A stretch of DNA of 64,000 nt, from assembly GCA_018466975.1 (NCBI GenBank), contig CM031556.1, positions 3,658,001-3,722,000 on the forward strand. The letters are read 5' to 3'. Position 1 is the stretch's first letter, and every line of letters begins with the position of its first letter. Made by a program: the position numbers and the translations under genes. The notes under the pieces are model-generated. The model saw only the letters and a list, made by a program, of their open reading frames with translations, did no database searches and was not told the DNA's origin. This DNA is from Sparassis latifolia (lineage: Eukaryota; Basidiomycota; Agaricomycetes; Polyporales; Sparassidaceae). Below, piece by piece: positions 13,209-23,932 of the stretch.

Positions 13209-13674
13209 ATGGACACTGCGATCCTCCTCCAACTCGCCCGCACTCATTCCCTCGTCAACCACTACGTGTACTCGCATGATAATACTTCCTACCAGCCGCT
13301 AGTTTCCTCTCCGTCCTCCTACATCCGCTCCTCCGCCTCCCGCCCTCTCCACCCCATCCATTCCCACTATTCCTCGTATCCCGCCCGCCCAAACGCGGAT
13401 TCCCCCGCTTCGTCCCGCTCGACTTCAAACCTCACCGACGCAAGTCCGACAGACCCGCCGCTCGATTACGTCACCGACTCCGACTCTGCTGCGGGAGGCG
13501 GCGGTCATATCTACAGCGCGGACTACGTCGAACAGCCCCAACCCTCCTCTTGGATCTCCACAGACTCCAAAATGCATCCACACGAGTTCTACGGCTCCGG
13601 CTCCTACGACCTCCACGCCGTGCTCTCCTCGCACGTACCCGACGACGCTTTCGCGCACCAGTTGGCCAAAGTCG

Positions 13675-13717
<43 letters not shown>

Positions 13718-14873
13718 GTTTACCTCCGTCGACGATTTCGCCCTACCGCCCTATTATGGTCTCGGCGCCGACAACTCTTTCCCTGCCTACGCCACCTTCA
13801 CAGGCCAACATTTTCCTTCCACGCTGCCGCTCACTCCTGACGGCATCCAGACAGTCCCCCCTCCCTCCGTCGCATTTGGCTTCGGTGGTCAAGTGCAGGA
13901 ACAGCCCCAACAGGCGTTCGAGGATACTGAAGCCTCATACGTTCTGACCTCGACGCCGAACCTGCAGTACCCGCCGTCCCCCGACCACGTTCCCCGCTTC
14001 GTCCACCCCGCACAGGTGTCCCCGAACATCTCTCCCATCAGCGGTTATGCGCAGCTGCATGGCGCGGGGACGCCCCCCGAGGTGTGTGACCCGCGATTCA
14101 CCATCAACAGCCCGTTAGCGGACGACGGGGTTAGCCCTGTCGATTGTGATGCCGATAGCGGCTGCGGCAGTTCGAGCGGCTCCCCTCCGATTAGCAGGGG
14201 ACGTCGCGGCGGATCTACCGGACAGAAGCGGCGCAGGGCGAATTCCTCGAGCTCCTCCGATGACGAGTACCGCGCAGATCAAAGCGGCGAGTCCGAGAAG
14301 GACGACGAGGACTTTGACGACGACGACGATTACGTCCAAGGATCCCGCTCGCGGCCACGCACGAGGCGGAGAGCCACCGTTTCGTCGACTTCTCCCGCCC
14401 CTTCGACCTCCTCGCAGGGGCAGAGCTCCATGCGCCGCATTGCTCCGCCGGTGCCCGTTCCCAATCTGACGAAGAAGAGCCGCGGCAGGCGCGTCCCCAC
14501 CGCGCCTGTGATCGTCTCGCAGGGAGGCGTGCAGAAGGTGTGTATCCCCACGGCGATCTTTACGTGTGTCTATCTAACCGTGAGCGTGCAGAACGTCAGG
14601 ATGTACATGTGCAAAGTGCCCGGCTGCGGCAAGTGCTTTGCGCGCGGCGAGCATCTGAAGCGTCACGTCAGGAGCATCCACACCAACGAAAAGCGTGAGC
14701 ATCGTGTTTGATTTTGATTTTACTGATTCTTATTGACGCCGATGCGATCAGCGCACAAGTGTCCCTTCCCGGGCTGCGGCAAGGACTTCAGCAGACACGA
14801 CAACCTGGGGCAGCACATGCGCGTGCACAAGGGCTTCAACGGGCTCAAGGCCGCACGCGCAGGAACCGCCTGA
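13209..14873 (+). CDS. C2H2 zinc-finger transcription factor (copy 2), polyglutamine-containing
   Basis: Putative regulator of about 515 residues. A long low-complexity Ser/Pro/Tyr-rich N-terminal region carries a run of about 12 glutamines (CAG/CAA at roughly 13678-13713). A nuclear-type basic/acidic stretch follows (GQKRRRANSSSSSDDE, then poly-Asp). Next come PVPNLTKKSRGRRVPT and two C2H2 fingers: YMCKVPGCGKCFARGEHLKR (then HVRSIH) and TKCPFPGCGKDFSRHDNLGQ (then HMRVH). Two introns are clear: GTGTGT..GTGCAG at about 14537-14590, and GTGAGC..GATCAG inside the finger linker. The second is at the same codon and phase as in the 4530-5681 gene. The ATG at 13209 is preferred to an in-frame ATG at 13056 because it follows a TATA-like element and starts the conserved-looking MDTAILLQLARTHS segment. 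Confidence 0.87.
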
Positions 14874-15963
14874 TTCACGTTCGTTCGGTGTGTCTGTTGA
14901 TATGCTCTCGCGCAAATCTCTGTCATTACCCGTGATTCTGGGACTTGAATCGTTGGATGGCTGTTTTGTTCCCCGTCCCCCCCCTTCGATGTAAATGTTT
15001 GTTGGTTCGATGATCATTATTCCCAGTCGCTTTCGTATCTCCCAGGACCATATCTGTTGTAGCCTGTATCGTGTACCAGGATGACCTGTATTTTACCACC
15101 CGGGAAACCCACACCTTGTACCTGTACCGATTTCAAATAACCATCAACCGCCGTTAGATGGACGGTTCAATTTCAGATCTCGCTCGGGTTGGCAGTATCT
15201 ATCAGTCGCGCGCGGATATGGTCCGCTCGGAGGTTTTGTGTGCTTCCCATCCGAAATGCGTGCTATCCCCAGGCAGGCTCGATGCATGCTCACCCTCAAA
15301 ATCTTCGGGACAGCCTGGGACCAGCTAGATCGCCCGAAGGCGCGCAGATCGATGTCGGTCCTCGTGCCTCGTTTTTCGACGCCGCCTACCTAGTACCCAT
15401 CATCCGTCATGGGGGAAGCGCACGTGTCACCCGCCCTACTGCCGCCTCGGCCGACGCGCGTATCTTCAACTCACCGTTGCCGTCGAAGGCTGCGCACCGC
15501 CGCGGCGTCGTCGCCGTCTCTACTGCTAGATTCGATCGCGCGTCCAATTCCTGGGGCGCGAGAATCCTCTCGGTCCCCCTGCTTGAATTGCACCGCGCCT
15601 TATCTAGAGACCTAGGCTTCCTCTTAGAGGTCGACATACCTGGCAATGCATGGTTCGCTTGGCAAATGCGATTTGGATAGAGTGAGTAAAGGAATACATG
15701 GTATAGCGTGGTACGGGCTCTATAGGCGCATATGCGGACCTGTGGGTCTCGCGTTAGTGCGCATCGTCTGGGATGCGGACATAGGGTGAAACTCGCTGTG
15801 GCGTCATCGCGGAACGGCACTAGAGGCTCAAAAAAGCAAGTAGCGGAGCGAGAGATGGAGACTGCAGTAGACGCGCCATGATGATGAGATATGAATGTAC
15901 TGAATGGCTGATAAGACAAGGGCAAGGAATGAAGACTGCCGCCGCCAGCCGGGAGCCAGGAAG
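14874..15963. other. Intergenic region between convergent genes
   Basis: It holds the 3' flanks of the C2H2 gene (plus) and centrin (minus). A 163-codon plus frame (15189-15680) and minus frames in the same interval have no recognisable features. I regard them as chance frames in GC-rich DNA. Confidence 0.5.
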
Positions 15964-16581
15964 TTACGCATCGTCCGTCATAATTGCAAAGAATTCCTGC
16001 TCGTTTATTTCGCCGTCCTGGTCGAGGTCAAACTCGTCGATCATGGCCTGCCTGTGGGTGCAGCGCCGCAGGTCAGCACTGAGATGGTACGGAAAGCCAA
16101 AGCCCCGGAGGGGCACGCACAACTCGTCATCCGATAGTGGGTCGCCGATCTCTTTCGCCACCCGCCGCAGGTTCCGCAAACTGATTTTCCCGGTATTGTC
16201 ATCATTGAACAGCTGGAACGCACGGCGTATCTCTTCCATCGGGTCTCGCGCAAGAATGCGCTCGCTCACTGTCGCTATCGGTTAGGCCAAAACAAGGACG
16301 ACAACCGATTGCCACGCACTAATTTTCGCGAAATCCTCAAAGTCCATGAGCCCGTGGCCCGTCTTATCGTGGTCGCGCAGAATCTTGAGCACCTCCGCCT
16401 TCTTCAGGTCAAACCCCAGAGCGCGCATTGCCACTTTCAGCTCGTGATAGTCGACGCAACCGTCCTTGTCCGTGTCGAAGAGTTCGAACGCCTCCTTGAT
16501 CTCCTGCTTCTGCTCGTCTGTGAGCTCTGGCCGCGTATGTGTGCGCCGTTTTACTTTCTGAGCGGCGGAAGACGAGTACAT
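15964..16581 (-). CDS. CDC31: Centrin (Cdc31-type EF-hand protein)
   Basis: Calcium-binding EF-hand protein of about 165 residues. In fungi it is needed for spindle pole body duplication and also takes part in mRNA export and DNA-repair complexes. The ATG at 16581 sits in a perfect GCCACCATG context. Four EF-hand units are visible: [50 protein letters not shown] and [16 protein letters not shown]. Loops 1, 3 and 4 keep the acidic pattern; loop 2 ([12 protein letters not shown]) is weaker, as is common in centrins. Two introns splice in frame: GTGCGTGG..GCGACAG after FAKI, and GTGCGTGCC..CCACAG after DDEL. The product ends in FFAIMTDDA. The gene is divergent from the xanthine dioxygenase gene. 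Confidence 0.93.
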
Positions 16582-16777
16582 GGTGGCAAGAGAGGTATAT
16601 CTGCGTTGGAGGACGTAATAGACAGCTGGCCTGGCGGTCGTGGACACTGAGGACGCGACTTGTTGAAACAGAACGCGTCGCGGGACGCGTCTCGGCTTCG
16701 GGCGGTGAGTCACGTGCATTTTGCTGGCCGCCACTATCGCCGTCGTATGATCACTCTCCGCTCACTCCACCTCCACG
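16582..16777. promoter_or_regulatory. Divergent promoter of centrin and xanthine dioxygenase
   Basis: Only 196 bp separate the two start codons. The interval contains two ACGCGT boxes (16673-16678 and 16685-16690), the sequence bound by MBF-type cell-cycle factors. It also has TGAGTCA at 16706-16712 (Gcn4/AP-1 type) overlapping CACGTG at 16711-16716, and one CGATAG (GATA-type, minus strand) near 16735. Motif identities are visible; their use is inferred. Confidence 0.55.
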
Positions 16778-18257
16778 ATGGCCATCGAAGTCGCGTCATT
16801 GCCCCTACCGTCCTCCGCAGATCCCTCCAAATTTGCGGACTTTGGGCGCGAAGTAAAGGGAGTTCATCCGGGGACCTTGACTCCGGAACAATTCATAGAG
16901 ATTGAGCAGTTGCTGTACACGGTACATTCCAGACTAAGCATTTGTTATCTTTTCCTTCCATTCTGACTGGCGTAGTAGCATAGCGCCCTGCTCTTCCGCA
17001 ATGTTGATCTCACCCCAGAGCAGCAGTACACCCTGACCAAGGTACCATGCTGTCTGCATTCTGGTCGGGCGCAATTCACGTTCATGAAATGTTCTGCAGG
17101 CATTCGATCCCACTTGCGAGAATTATGGTCATGGAATGGATCTCGGCAGCAACAAAAAGTCGATCCTGCATCCCGATCTGAAGACTATACCAGCCGTGCC
17201 GCAGGTGCAGCTCATCGGAAACGGAACCGTGTACGGTCACGAAGGTCTCGCGGAGGCAAAGCTCAAGCATCCGTCGCATACGACGTTCCACAAGACACGC
17301 GTCTCGCCTGAAGACGAGGCGAAAGGCGCGACGCGTTTCTACCGCTGGCACATCGATGCCGCCCTGTACGATCTCTCGCCACCGAAGGTGACGACTCTGT
17401 ACGGGCTCAATGTGCCGCAGGGACCCAAACAAATTTGCCGCTATGACGACGGTACTGGTGATGAGCTTGAGGTCCCCCTTGGTACTACGGCATTTGTCTC
17501 GGGCAAGACCATGTTCGAGATTCTACCGCCCGAGCTGAAGAGCCTGGCCGTGCGTAGTAAGGTCAAATACGCTCCGCATCCTTACGTCTGGATGGCTCCC
17601 GCCCACGCTATGTCCACTGGTCTTGGAATTGAGACCGAAGGTTTGGAACTCCCGCTTAGTGAGCTCCCTCCATGGGACGAGTCTAAAGTCAAGGTTCTGC
17701 CTGTCGTACGTTTTCTGCTTGCCTAATTATGGTATCATGCGCATTTAGTCGACTATCTCGTAGCTTTGGAAGAACCCCATCACGGGTGATCTTCACTTCC
17801 AGGTTCACCCGTGCGCTGTGTCTGAACTCTACATTGACCCTCTACCTGAGGGCGCAAAGAAGGAGGGCGCGTTGTACCCCGACGGCGCTCATCTCACGGA
17901 TTTGGGTGAAGTGAGAGGCCTTCTGTACAAGATGCAGAGACCGGCTATTGCATCCAAGGTGAGATTATTTTGCGAAAAGCACGTTATCTCCTGATCAACG
18001 ATATCACGCCATAGCTGGTGTACCCTCATGACTGGTGCGTCGAATATCCCATATGCTGACACAGGTCGCTTACTGATAGTTGTTCCATGTGCGTTAGGCA
18101 CGAGAAAGATCTTGTCATTTTTCACAACCGCGGCGTACTGCACACTGTCGTCGGTGCGTTCACGCCCGACCAAGTACGCGCTTTCCATCAGTGCAACCTC
18201 GCCGGTTCCGACGACCCCGCCGGCCCCAGCGCCGCGGATGTCAAGAAATGGGCCTAG
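16778..18257 (+). CDS. xanA: Alpha-ketoglutarate-dependent xanthine dioxygenase
   Basis: Fe(II)/alpha-ketoglutarate-dependent enzyme of the TauD family that converts xanthine to uric acid, the fungal alternative to xanthine dehydrogenase in purine catabolism. It has about 390 residues in six exons, all joined in frame. The iron ligands are visible: HxD in RFYRWHIDAALYDLSPP and the distal His in FHNRGVLHTVVGAF. A conserved Arg for the co-substrate follows in QVRAFHQCNLAG. Other blocks are LLFRNVDLTPEQQYTLTK, DPTCENYGHG, LPVLWKNPITGDLHFQVHPC and VYPHDW. Introns begin GTACAT, GTACCA, GTACGT, GTGAGA and GTGCGT. It ends ADVKKWA. Nothing suggests loss of function. A generic TauD enzyme is the only alternative, and the overall pattern favours XanA. 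Confidence 0.87.
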
Positions 18258-18782
18258 AACTCCTCATGGGCAACCACTTCGGTTTTACCGCTCTCTTGTG
18301 TAACTAACTGTAGCAACGACTGTGCAGAGTCTGGCTGATAGATACCATGGTCTTGGATTGGAAGCATGGGTGCGTACTATCGTATGTAGTTGTAGTCTGT
18401 GAATTCAATATATGTTTGTTGAGATTCTCTAGGACTACAGTAGCCGGATGAGTTCGCGGACCATCACAGAGCACATACATAACTGTGGAGAGGTATTCAG
18501 GCGCTAACGTTAAACGTTTAAACCTCAAGGTGTGAACCTCGACTAGGTTCACCTTACGGTTATCGGTTAGTCAACGAGTGGCAGTGAGCGGCGTCGAGCA
18601 GCATAGCAGTGCATAGTATGTGCCCGAGAGTGTTTCAGGAATATCATCTGTTTCCACTGCTTTCTGAGGCTTTGTGGCATATCCGTCTGTTTCTTCAATA
18701 ACAATCCGGGATAACAATCAAAAGCGAGCAGTAATTCGAACTATAGCTCTTTACAAGGCCATCGACATGCGCATCATCTTGA
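18258..18782. other. Intergenic region between convergent genes
   Basis: 3' flanks of the xanthine dioxygenase gene (plus) and the CCT4 locus (minus). Only short frames occur and I see no structured element. Confidence 0.5.
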
Positions 18783-20900
18783 CTACCGCGTCTGCACGTA
18801 ATCGTCAATCTTCATTAGAAAACACACGGTCTCCGTCGCGAGTTCGAACGCGCATGTCGAGACCAACAGCGGCTGGACGACGCTCTCATTGATGACGTTG
18901 GATACCAAACCCTGGACGAGATCATGTGAATGAACACCGATCATATAACTGTAACTTCTCAGACTCACTGTTCTCATATCTATGCCCGCGTTTTTCTCAC
19001 CAAGCGCATGCCGATTGCGAAGTTCCGTCAAGATAGTGATAGCGTTCAAGCCAGCATTTTCCGCAAGTGTGAGGGGAATCACCTCCAGAGCTTCTGCATA
19101 TGCCTGAAAGCAGTAAGACTCGACTCCTTTTAGCGATCTCGCATACGAACTAAGCAGCTACGAAACATGGACTTCTGGCGCCCTACCCCCAGGAATGAGA
19201 GCTCTTGAGGGATACGCCATGAGCACACTTGAGAGACGAAGTAAGAAGGATATGCCCACCATTTCTTGACAAGACACCTCATGACGCACAGCGCATCGTG
19301 TAAACTCCTTTCGACCTCGTCCACTACAACATTGCTAGGTCCTATAGCGACAATGCACACGGTCGGGCGCACATTTTGAACACGGCGAACACCGCTGACT
19401 CTGACATACTTCGAACCAAGCTCGTTTACCTCCTCCACAAGCACAGCTCGTCCTAATTTGTCCCCCGAGAACGCCTCGATATTGGAGACAGGTGTACATC
19501 CCAAAGTCTTGCTGAGAAATTCTATCTCGTCGCGTTCAATGTCCGTGATCACAAGAACATTCAGCATCGAGAGCATATGCAAGGCAACGTCGTCTACTGC
19601 ATCGCGCAAAATTGACTTCTGAATGAGGAGTACATTGCACCCAGCCTTCCGAATTTTGGTGCACAGCGTGAGCACGTACCGACGATTCTCCTTGTTGATC
19701 TTATCCATTTGAAGATAGTTAGTGACGACTACGGTATTGTCCATCTATTAAGCTGATGGTTAGTACGCAGTATATGACTAAACTCAACAAATCTCATACG
19801 TCAGGTTTCGGAGGGCTCAGGTGAAACTGGATTAGACCAATCTTCGCAGATTCGACTCTTGTTGGTCCCCCGTACTGTGTGACGATATTCTGGTGAAGGA
19901 CTAAACCGTTGTCGATGATTTTGGTGGCATCGATGGGGCCTCCTACTCTCTTGACAATGCGAATGTCGCGAAGATCAACGTTTGACGAGGACGAACTGAC
20001 CAAGCGTAATACGGCATCGACCGCGATAGAGGCGAGCGCGTTGGAGTACGTGGAGATGATCTACTGATATAGAGATATTAAAACATTCCCATTGCAAAAC
20101 ATTTCCAAGTAACCTTGGAATCCAGACGCGATCGTCGCCTTGATTAGATTGGCACGATCTTGTAGTCGTATTGGTGTCGACATTTCAGAGAGATAATCCA
20201 CGGCCTTTGCAGACGCCTTCAAAAACGATTCCGAGATCAAGGTAGGATGGACGCCTGATTACAAATGGAATTACAGCATGCATTAGAAGATGATACGTTC
20301 GTCCCCACCTTCGACAAGCATCTTATGTGCAGCGCCGAGCAAACTGCCCGCAAGAATGACGACAGACGTCGTTCCATCCCCAGCCTCCACGTCTTGTGCG
20401 ATGGACAAATCCACCAACTGAGATATGTGACATAAGAGTCTAGCGACAAACGTCACGAAAGATTGCTTACCATTTTGGCTGCGGGATGAAAGGCTTGGAT
20501 GCTTTTAAGAATGGTAGCACCATCGTTTGTCACAATAAGCTCTCCCCGAGCAGTTTGGATCTGAAGTATATCTGTCTCAAAGAACTGTGGACGAACTGAA
20601 ATACAATGACGCACCATCTTATCCATTCCCCTTAGACCAAGAGAGGTTCGCACTGCGTCGCTGAGAGCTGTCGAACATACAATAATGAAATATCATGTTG
20701 TGAGAGTAAAACGGTTGAAGGAACCTTTTGCCGTCGTCATATTCGACAATCGCACTTCGATGGGTTTGCTCTTCGGGAACGGGATGAGACAACGACCACT
20801 AGAACAACAACACGCAGGGACTGTGCACCTTATCTTTGAAAGCACTATCATCGGTACTTCTAATTGCAGACTGGGGAGGTGGAGGTGCTAACGCAGCCAT
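18783..20900 (-). pseudogene. CCT4: CCT4 (TCP-1 delta chaperonin subunit) locus with disabling lesions
   Basis: This is recognisably the delta subunit of the cytosolic chaperonin. It starts MAALAPPPPQSAIRSTDD at 20900. Then come [95 protein letters not shown] | [50 protein letters not shown] and a C-terminal [10 protein letters not shown]. Lesions are visible. Near 20122-20127 the exon reads ..ATIASGFQ in frame, but the conserved SLxSK end of that exon needs a shift, as if TCTCTG had become TCTG. An in-frame TAG lies at 19158-19160 after APEVHVS. If spliced at the conserved place, the codon after LVKK reads TGA where CGA is expected. Conserved residues are also changed (LGPRG to LGLRG; GGGAPE to GGRAPE). 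CCT4 is essential, so an intact copy should exist elsewhere. Confidence 0.78.
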
Positions 20901-21254
20901 AACGACAGAGATTGCGTGTATGCGATTGTGAAGGTCGCAAGTTGAACGATCCTCAACACTCGCCACCCGTGGGCGTTCAAGATCATCGACGTCATGACCC
21001 TGGGCACTATTACGTACCTGAGCTATCTTACTAGCCGCGTAGTCAGCTAATCCAAATCGTTTCATCGTTTCATGTGCTCCCGTGCAGCAGTCTATTGCTA
21101 CACTGTTCATGTTGGATTTCAAGGGTGTGTAAGCGATATTTCACGTAGGTGCAACTCTACTCAGTTCTGTTCAGTTGTCTCTTACTTCAACCATCACCAT
21201 CCTCATTCCGTTTCAGACAGAATCGCTTACCAACCGCATACTGGCTGACCGTAC
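20901..21254. other. Divergent spacer between CCT4 locus and TRF4-like gene
   Basis: A 354-bp interval between start codons on opposite strands. I see no TATA box or clear regulatory motif. Confidence 0.4.
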
Positions 21255-23246
21255 ATGTCTGGAGAAGCGCACTCGGCTGTTTCGCCACTAGCTCCTACTA
21301 TTACAGTGCCGACGGAGGCCTTACGACCCATAAGCGGGAGCAAGCGAAACAAGAGGAAACGCAGCAGAGACTTTCGCGTTGCGTGCACTACGGACTCTAA
21401 CATTGCTAGCACCACAGAGCCCAATGCCGTTCGGAATACTCGCTCTGATGTTCCTGGCACCACGGAATTGAGCGTCGCGCGAACCACAGACTTTAACCTC
21501 ACGCGTACCAAGAGCTCCACTGTCACGTCGAACGTTGACGCGGAGTCGTGGGGAACTCCGTGGTCTGCCTCGCTTGGGATGACGGAGTATGACACCAAGG
21601 AACAAAGGTCGGCTTAATGACCCAACATCTCTCGGGGCTAGATACTCAGTTGAAGGTCATGTTCCAGGCTTCATGACGAGATTGTCGCGTATGTCACGTA
21701 TATACTGCCCACAAAGCAGGAACGGCGCGCACGCGCTAAAGTCATTGCCCGCGTCGGCGATGTGGTGAACAATCGATTCCCAAACGTGACATTAGCGATC
21801 TTCGGCAGTGTAGCACAGGACCTGTATCTTCCCGACGGGTACGTCCAGAACCGTCCACCGTACACACAGACATGCTGAGTTGCTGCACATTTGATGGATC
21901 AGTGACGTTGACCTCGTGATGAACGTGGCTCAGGACCTTGACCCGGCTGCAAAAAAAGATGCTCTTCCAACTAGCGCACGCCCTAAGGATGTCCCACTTA
22001 TCCCCAAAGGTGCAGGTTATTCCGCACGCCAGGGTTCCAGTGCTTTCCTTTGAGACTACGCGCGAACTTGGTATGTGGTACATTATGTCGGACTGATTGC
22101 ATTCTCAGTGGACCACAGGTTCCTTCAAGATCGACATCAGCATTAATTCAGGTGGTGTGGAGGCAATACCGAAGATTGCGAGCTACTTGAACGAGATGCC
22201 AGCTCTCCGATATCTTGTGACACTATGTAAAGGCTTCTTATCATTCAAAAATCTGAATTCTGCATCAGAAGGTGGCCTAAGCAGTTACAGCATAATCTGC
22301 ATGGTCATCAGCTTTCTCCAGGTCTGTGTTCTCAAAAGCCCCCCCCTCGGTTTACAGTTGTCTGACGTCGCCCTATTCCAGCTTAATCCGAAGGAGAGAT
22401 CTGTTGCCGCAATTGAAAACCCCCTGGAGAATGAATCACTGGGTACTCTGTTCTTAGATCTGCTAGACTACTATGGCAATACCTTTCCATATGCTTCCTC
22501 ATACATCTCGGTGACACAGAAGGCGCTCCTTCCAAAGAGAATAAAAGGGTGGAACAAGGAGAAGGATCGCCTCTCAATTGAATGCCTTGTGAATCCAGGT
22601 ATGTCCTGCAGCTCAGTTAACTCACACGTACCGCGCAGAGCCAAACGCATGTGAATTGCAGAGAATGACATCGGCCGGCCAACAAGCAAAATCGCGAAGG
22701 TGCGTGGAGCGTTCAACGGGGCACACCGCTCTCTGCAAGACTACCCATTTGGCGTTGAGTATGACAACGTGCTCGGGACAATCCTACGCGTATCTGGAGA
22801 GGTAGGCCTCGAACCCTTTCACCATGATTTTCTCGGGTTGATGACAATTTTCGGTTTTCTGTGTAGACATTGGCGCACCGCGAACACGTGCGGAAGATTG
22901 TTGATACGGGCAGTTTGGAGCTCGCCCTCACCCAAGTGGACCCTGCTGCCTGGACAGCTGCTCGACACCCGAAATTCAATCCGAGGACGAGACCGCCCAC
23001 TGTTCAGTCTACGCAGGTGACAAGCACAAGAATGTCCACTCGGCAGTACAGGCAGGCACCGCCGTCTGCATCCAGCTTTGGCAGCCTTTCGTACGATGTT
23101 GGGTACGTTCTATACATCAGCAGTTTATATTCACTGTGGCGCCTTTGTTCAATGGTGCATATGGGTATTACGACAGGTATGAGTATTACGACCGCCTCGG
23201 TGGTGCTGGGTACTCTTACTATGGCCAGCGAAACCCGCGCTGTTGA
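21255..23246 (+). CDS. TRF4/Cid14-type non-canonical poly(A) polymerase, with one frame break
   Basis: A nuclear nucleotidyltransferase of the TRAMP type, which adds short A tails to RNAs destined for the exosome. After a Thr/Ser-rich N-terminus (MSGEAHSAVSP, with basic KRNKRKRSRDF) come LHDEIVAYVTYI, the nucleotidyltransferase signature FGSVAQDLYLPDG | DVDLVMN (GS plus DxD) and the third acidic strand FKIDISIN. The PAP-associated domain follows: GGLSSYSIICMVISFLQ, LGTLFLDLLDYYG, ENDIGRPTSKI, AFNGAHRSLQDYPFG. The catalytic triad is therefore kept. The tail is Tyr/Gly-rich (YYDRLGGAGYSYYGQRNPRC, ending 23246). At 21951-21957 a run of seven A puts DLDPAA out of frame with the conserved KKMLFQLAHALR; six A would restore it. 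This is either an assembly error or a real lesion. The last exon is partly duplicated at about 38528-38650. Confidence 0.75.
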
Positions 23247-23683
23247 TTCGGTCTAACGCCGACCCCCGAACATGGCGATGATGCGCATTGGGTGAAACGA
23301 CGGCGTACATAGGCTGTTGAAGCTTGAATCTTGAAGTCGCATGTGCATGTTCGTGGAAACTATCGTCTGGTTGTACCTAATTCTAATGTCTCATCAGTTC
23401 GCTTGTCGTCGACGTCGCGTTTCGCCCGGCGCGACAACCGCGCACTGCACCGTGAAACCGCGGATTTTGAGCTCCCGGTTCGGCCATGCGCGAGCCATCA
23501 AAGGATCAGCCGACTCGCGTTATGGAGGCTGTGTATCTGAATATCAGATGTCGATAGGCGCTTGCAGGATGATTCGCGCGCGACTGCCAGCCGACGATCA
23601 CCATGTGCGTTGTTTGCCTCCACCTGTGCATGTTTCGAGTTCTGAATTTAACCTGCGCTATGCAAGGCCTTTGAGGCAGCACG

Positions 23684-23690
23684 TATAAAA
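23684..23690 (+). promoter_or_regulatory. TATA box of His-rich gene A
   Basis: TATAAAA about 245 bp upstream of the ATG at 23933. It is followed by a long pyrimidine-rich leader. The same element in the same context (GCACGTATAAAA) precedes gene B at 39048. Confidence 0.6.
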
Positions 23691-23932
23691 TGAGCTGACG
23701 GAGCCGCTACTTTCTCTAGCTCCTCAGTTTTTTCCGGGCTCAATTTCCAAGTTCAAGTACTGGATAGTGAGCTCTTGTCGTCGATTCCTATGCGATCTCT
23801 GTGTTTTAACAGATTTTCTTTTAGCTTGACTTGTTCCTTTCGCTTTCGACACAACACTATCGTCAATTAATTTTTCTTCACGATCCTACCCCTTTTCACG
23901 ACCCCAGCCCTTTATTTTAGTTCTTAATCAAG

